Source of the DNA: Candidatus Giovannonibacteria bacterium RIFCSPLOWO2_01_FULL_46_13
GTDB taxonomy: Bacteria; Patescibacteriota; Minisyncoccia; JACPKW01; UBA11713
Direction of reading: 5' to 3'
Assembly (NCBI GenBank): GCA_001778785.1
Contig: MFIE01000009.1
Coordinates: 16,773-23,126, forward strand
Length of the DNA stretch: 6,354 bases
Positions 3,513 to 6,354 of the stretch are shown piece by piece (positions within the stretch are counted from its first letter, which is position 1; each line of letters begins with the position of its first letter). A model generated the notes under the pieces. That model saw only the letters and a program-made list of their open reading frames with translations, did no database searches and was not told where the DNA came from. Position numbers and translations under genes: made by a program.

Positions 3513-5675
3513 ATGAGGCTCACCCGTCTTGAACTAAACGGTTTTAAATCCTTCGGGAGCCAAACGGTCCTGGAGTTTCCGCACGCGATTTCCGGCGTGG
3601 TTGGCCCGAACGGTTCGGGAAAATCAAACGTCGCGGATTCGATCCGCTGGGTTTTGGGCGAGCAATCTATAAAAAGCCTTCGTGGAAAGCGCGGGGAAGA
3701 CATGATTTTTGCGGGCTCCTCGACGCAGTCCAAAATGTCTCGGGCGTCCGTAGTTTTAGTTTTTGATAATAAAAAACGCGAATTTCCTTTGGAATTTGAC
3801 GAAGTGCAGATCGAGCGCCGAGTTTATCGCGACGGCGTAAACGAATATTTGATAAATAAATCCGACGTGCGCCTGCGCGATATAATAGAACTTCTCGCGA
3901 AAGTTGGTTTCGGTTCAACTCGCCACCACATAATCGGGCAAGGCGAGGCCGACCGGATTTTGTACGCTTCCCCTTCGGAAAGAAAAGAGATGATAGAGGA
4001 CGCGCTCGGTTTAAAAATTTTCCACTTGAAGCGCGAAGAGGCGGAAAGAAAGCTTTCACGGACAGAGGAAAATATAAAGCAAATCGTCGCGTTGCAGAAA
4101 GAAATTCAGCCGCATTTAAAGTTTTTAAAATCGCAAGCCGAGAAATTCCAGATTTCTTCCGCCCTTCGCGAGGAATTGAAGGGCTTGCTCGAGGAATATC
4201 TTTCGAAAAAACTCGCAACAATCGAAGAAAAAACCGACGAAATACACCTCCGGAAGAAACGGCCGTTTTCGGAATTGCGCGAGGTTGAAGCCGAGATTTT
4301 GAATTTGCGTAGAAGGATTGAGAAAGAAGATAAAAAGGAAACGCACGATTCCGGCAGGGACCGGGAGCTCGAGGAAAAACTGCGCAAGGTCCGCGAGGAT
4401 GAAATGAATTCACTCCGGGAATTGGGGAAGCTCGAAGGGATGATCGCGGCCGAAGAACGGGCGGCGCGAGCTTCCGCGGGTGAAGTCATCGCAAAAAAAG
4501 AAGCCGAGAGAATGCTCAAAGTTATCGCCGAGGCGATTGATAAAATCACGAGCCTCGAGATGTTGAAAAGTCTGAAGCATAAAGTTCTGGAATTCCTGGA
4601 AAATTTATCTCCCGCGAAAAAAGAAGAAATAAATTTGGAAGAAAAAAAGAAAGAGTTGGCCCTGCTTAAAGAGAAAATTGATAAGCTCGCCCTTGAGGCA
4701 AAAGAACTTTCGCGAAGATACGAAGAGGAAATTTCCAAGGCGCGGACGGAAGCGGAGGAGACGCGAAAAGACGAAAAAAGGGTTTACCAGTTGGAACTCG
4801 AAGCGGGAAAATTGAAGGACGTCCTGCGCTCGATCGAACTTGAAGAGGAGAAAATTAAACTTCTGCGGGAGGAATTTCATCGCGAGATAGAAGAAGCAAA
4901 ACCGCACATGGACGCACGAATCGAGAAGGGAAAAGCCTTTGAGTCCGGGGAAGAGATGGAGGTACTCCGCAAAAAAGTTGAACGCACGCGCGTTAAACTC
5001 GAAGAGGCTGGCGGGATTGATCCGGACGTGATCAAAGAATTTAACGAAGTTTCCTCGCGCGACGAATTTTTGGTAAAAGAGCTTGGGGACCTGGACGAGT
5101 CGCATAAAAAACTCGAAGAGGTTATGGATGATTTAGAGGCGCGGCTTGAATTGGATTTCAAGTCCGGGATCTCCAAAATTAATTCCGAGTTTCAGGAATT
5201 TTTCGCGACGATGTTCGGCGGAGGAAACGCGGCGTTGAAAATTATCAAACAGGACAAAAGAAGGCCCGCCGACCTGCCCGACGAAGCTTTAGCGGAGGCG
5301 GGAAGTCCGGATGAAATTGAATCAGGTATTGATATCAACGTCGATCTTCCGCGGAAAAAAGTCCGCTCGCTCGACGCGCTTTCGGGAGGGGAGAGAGCTT
5401 TGACCTCGATCGCCCTCCTGTTCGCGATGTCCGCGGTAAACCCTCCGCCGTTCTTGGTTTTGGACGAAACAGACGCCGCGCTCGACGAAGCGAATTCCCA
5501 CCGCTACGCCAAAATGCTCGAGAATCTTTCAAAAACAACCCAGTTGGTTTTAATAACCCACAACCGCAATACGATGAAGTGCGCGGGAATTTTGTACGGC
5601 GTCACGATGGGCTCCGACGGAGTTTCGAAACTGCTTTCGATTAAGTTTGAAGAAGCGGGAGCCTTAGTGGCCTAG
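3513..5675 (+). CDS. smc: Short SMC-family chromosome segregation ATPase without a recognisable hinge
   Basis: SMC proteins dimerise and compact chromosomes as ATP-driven DNA-loop motors. The ATPase head is complete. Walker A GPNGSGKS is at 31-38, with the SMC-type continuation NVADSIRWVLGEQS, then LRGKRGEDMIFAGS (56-69), and the Q-loop Gln143 is in IIGQGEADRIL. The signature LSGGERAL is at 623-630, Walker B FLVLDE ends at Glu652, the D-loop includes ALDEAN, and the H-loop is His683. Between the head halves lie two charged coiled-coil stretches of nearly equal length (about 170-340 and 372-548). Canonical SMC is about 1,180 residues with a globular hinge at mid-length; here only about 30 residues (340-372) join the coils. 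No hinge-type glycine motif is seen, and no CxxC zinc hook as in Rad50 (the only cysteine is C690). It starts one base after the rnc stop without a Shine-Dalgarno, so is likely translated by coupling. scpA and scpB are not in the window. Confidence 0.93.
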   Translation: MRLTRLELNGFKSFGSQTVLEFPHAISGVVGPNGSGKSNVADSIRWVLGEQSIKSLRGKRGEDMIFAGSSTQSKMSRASVVLVFDNKKREFPLEFDEVQIERRVYRDGVNEYLINKSDVRLRDIIELLAKVGFGSTRHHIIGQGEADRILYASPSERKEMIEDALGLKIFHLKREEAERKLSRTEENIKQIVALQKEIQPHLKFLKSQAEKFQISSALREELKGLLEEYLSKKLATIEEKTDEIHLRKKRPFSELREVEAEILNLRRRIEKEDKKETHDSGRDRELEEKLRKVREDEMNSLRELGKLEGMIAAEERAARASAGEVIAKKEAERMLKVIAEAIDKITSLEMLKSLKHKVLEFLENLSPAKKEEINLEEKKKELALLKEKIDKLALEAKELSRRYEEEISKARTEAEETRKDEKRVYQLELEAGKLKDVLRSIELEEEKIKLLREEFHREIEEAKPHMDARIEKGKAFESGEEMEVLRKKVERTRVKLEEAGGIDPDVIKEFNEVSSRDEFLVKELGDLDESHKKLEEVMDDLEARLELDFKSGISKINSEFQEFFATMFGGGNAALKIIKQDKRRPADLPDEALAEAGSPDEIESGIDINVDLPRKKVRSLDALSGGERALTSIALLFAMSAVNPPPFLVLDETDAALDEANSHRYAKMLENLSKTTQLVLITHNRNTMKCAGILYGVTMGSDGVSKLLSIKFEEAGALVA

Positions 5676-5929
5676 AAAGCTATGAATGGACCTGGTTGGC
5701 TCAAGATTAAAACTACAAAAGTTGAAACGATAACTAAGAAAGACCAAAGTAGAAAAGACCATTTTCTTCGCATGATGCTCATGCCAATGCCCCAGCCAAA
5801 AAGAGCAGCATAAACAAAAAGTAAAATAGGCAAAACCACATCGATATATTTTGAAAGCCATATAAAAATAACAAGGCCGATGAGTATCAGAAAGAAAATA
5901 GAAAGTCGTGTCTGAACTATGTCGAGCAT
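5672..5929 (-). CDS. Small membrane protein with three predicted helices (85 aa)
   Basis: I do not recognise a family. From the ATG at 5929 the 85-residue product has predicted membrane helices at about residues 8-26, 31-52 and 58-77. They are separated by a short SKYID loop and by a basic MRRKW loop that is probably cytoplasmic. The short C-terminal tail is SQPGPFIAF. A longer form from GTG 5947 would add MCYCKY, but that GTG lies upstream of the predicted transcription start, so the ATG is preferred. An extended -10 (TGc TATTGT) sits exactly 6 nt before this ATG, as for rnhB and rpmF, which supports a leaderless gene. Its stop shares CTAG (5672-5675) with the convergent smc stop, and it diverges from rpsP. 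Coding is supported by the promoter fit and the membrane-protein pattern. An overlapping minus-strand frame at 5664-5861 is judged a shadow. Confidence 0.72.
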   Translation of the reverse strand: MLDIVQTRLSIFFLILIGLVIFIWLSKYIDVVLPILLFVYAALFGWGIGMSIMRRKWSFLLWSFLVIVSTFVVLILSQPGPFIAF

Positions 5930-5935
5930 ATATTT

Positions 5936-5944
5936 ACAATAGCA
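5936..5944 (-). promoter_or_regulatory. Extended -10 of the minus-strand membrane gene, leaderless
   Basis: Read on the minus strand, TGc (5944-5942) precedes TATTGT (5941-5936), and 6 nt follow before ATG 5929. No good -35 is found at 16-18 bp. The element lies 6 bp from the rpsP -35 on the other strand, so two polymerases could not sit here together. Confidence 0.55.
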
Positions 5945-5947
5945 CAC

Positions 5948-5976
5948 TTGATTATTTTTTAGCTGTTAGTTACAAT
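5948..5976 (+). promoter_or_regulatory. rpsP promoter, predicted leaderless
   Basis: TTGATT (5948-5953), a 17-bp spacer and TACAAT (5971-5976) form a good promoter. Seven bases separate the -10 from ATG 5984, so the start is expected at or within a base of the initiation codon. There is no Shine-Dalgarno. Confidence 0.72.
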
Positions 5977-5983
5977 ATAGACC

Positions 5984-6316
5984 ATGTTAATGATTCGGTT
6001 ACAGAGAGTAGGGAGGCGGAATGACCCATCGTTTCGGGTGGTTATTACTGATTCCAGGAACTCCACTAAAAGCGGCAAATTTGTTGAAATTGTCGGCAAT
6101 TATGATACGCGGCATAAAGACAAAGTTCAGCTAGATAAAGAACGCATTCTGCATTGGATAAAGAATGGCGCCCGTACGTCAGATACTATGAATAACCTTT
6201 TGATTTCTAATGGGGTTATAACTGGCAAGAAGATAAACGTATCTTCGAAATCGAAGATTCCGGCCGGAGCGTCGGAACCGAAGGCAGAGGCCAAAACGGA
6301 GACGCCCGCCTCTTGA
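5984..6316 (+). CDS. rpsP: Small ribosomal subunit protein bS16
   Basis: bS16 is an early-assembling 30S subunit protein that binds 16S rRNA. The 110-residue product begins MLMIRLQRVGRRNDPSFRVV and continues with TDSRN and KSGKFVEIVGNYD, the hallmark of the family fold; bacterial bS16 is usually about 80-90 residues. ILHWIKNGARTSDTMNNLL (about 45-63) matches the conserved region near the end of the core domain. The last 25 or so residues form an Ala/Lys/Glu/Pro-rich tail that is probably disordered. Two in-frame starts exist, at 5984 and 5990. The first is chosen because the promoter predicts transcription beginning there and because an MLMIR-type start is, from memory, common in Patescibacteria. 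It is divergent from the small membrane gene. The next promoter overlaps its stop, so the usual rimM-trmD-rplS partners, if they follow, may have a separate transcript. Confidence 0.96.
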   Translation: MLMIRLQRVGRRNDPSFRVVITDSRNSTKSGKFVEIVGNYDTRHKDKVQLDKERILHWIKNGARTSDTMNNLLISNGVITGKKINVSSKSKIPAGASEPKAEAKTETPAS

Positions 6317-6341
6317 CCAGAAGCGTAAAATTTGCTATACT
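6313..6341 (+). promoter_or_regulatory. Strong promoter leaving the window, overlapping the rpsP stop
   Basis: TTGACC (6313-6318), a 17-bp spacer and TATACT (6336-6341) preceded by TGc (6333-6335) make this the best consensus match in the window. The -35 includes the rpsP TGA stop. Transcription should begin near 6348, and the product lies beyond the right edge. Confidence 0.7.
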
Positions 6342-6354
6342 TATCATAGCGGTC

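Noticed and set aside
3113..5176. Several minus-strand frames of 73-248 aa opposite rnc and smc
   Set aside because: Their Ser/Phe/Arg-rich translations are typical reverse shadows of GAA/AAA-rich coiled-coil coding sequence.
3513..5675. Reading the short SMC as Rad50/SbcC, MukB or RecN
   Set aside because: The SMC-specific sequence after Walker A (NVADSIRWVLGEQS) and the SMC-type LSGGERAL and DALSGGE context favour SMC; no CxxC hook for Rad50/SbcC is present.
5929..5947. GTG 5947 start adding MCYCKY to the minus-strand membrane protein
   Set aside because: The predicted transcription start is at ATG 5929, downstream of that GTG, and the added residues overlap the -10.
1..6354. CRISPR array, tRNA, rRNA, insertion sequence or riboswitch
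   Set aside because: No regularly spaced repeats, tRNA-like cloverleaf, rRNA segment, transposase motif or recognised riboswitch was seen on reading; genes and short signals account for nearly all of the window.

Overview
The window looks like a chromosomal housekeeping region from a member of the Patescibacteria (Candidate Phyla Radiation), probably the Parcubacteria side. The main clues are the ribosomal protein N-termini (bL32 with an MRHT segment, bS16 starting MLMIRLQRVG), tightly packed genes, very short leaders without Shine-Dalgarno sites in front of conserved genes, and reduced or fused versions of universal proteins. This placement is inferred from remembered family patterns; no search was run.

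Layout, left to right. (1) A small protein of unknown function (66-470) has its own promoter, a perfect AGGAGG site and a strong intrinsic terminator. (2) rnhB, ribonuclease HII (528-1106), appears leaderless; its -10 sits directly after the upstream terminator. (3) A perfect 16-bp inverted repeat (1111-1156) precedes a four-helix membrane protein (1235-1579) that again has its own promoter, Shine-Dalgarno and terminator-like hairpin. (4) A likely transcription unit rpmF - nusB/Nudix - rnc - smc (1628-5675) is driven by a -35/-10 promoter whose predicted start is the rpmF ATG. rnc overlaps nusB by ATGA, and smc starts one base after the rnc stop. (5) A convergent three-helix membrane protein on the minus strand (5672-5929) shares a CTAG with the smc stop. 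(6) rpsP, bS16 (5984-6316), is divergent from it, and the two promoters are interleaved. A further good promoter overlaps the rpsP stop and points out of the window.

How the genes fit together: bL32 and bS16 are ribosome components. NusB supports rRNA transcription antitermination, RNase III processes rRNA precursors, RNase HII removes ribonucleotides and RNA primers from DNA, and SMC organises the chromosome. The central operon therefore joins ribosome production with chromosome maintenance.

The most interesting points are: a NusB protein fused to a Nudix domain whose Nudix box lacks one catalytic glutamate; an SMC of only 720 residues with complete ATPase head motifs but no recognisable hinge; an RNase III with Asn at a normally Asp metal-site position; and a repeated leaderless promoter layout (TGn, -10 hexamer, 6 nt, ATG) contrasting with two Shine-Dalgarno-led accessory genes.
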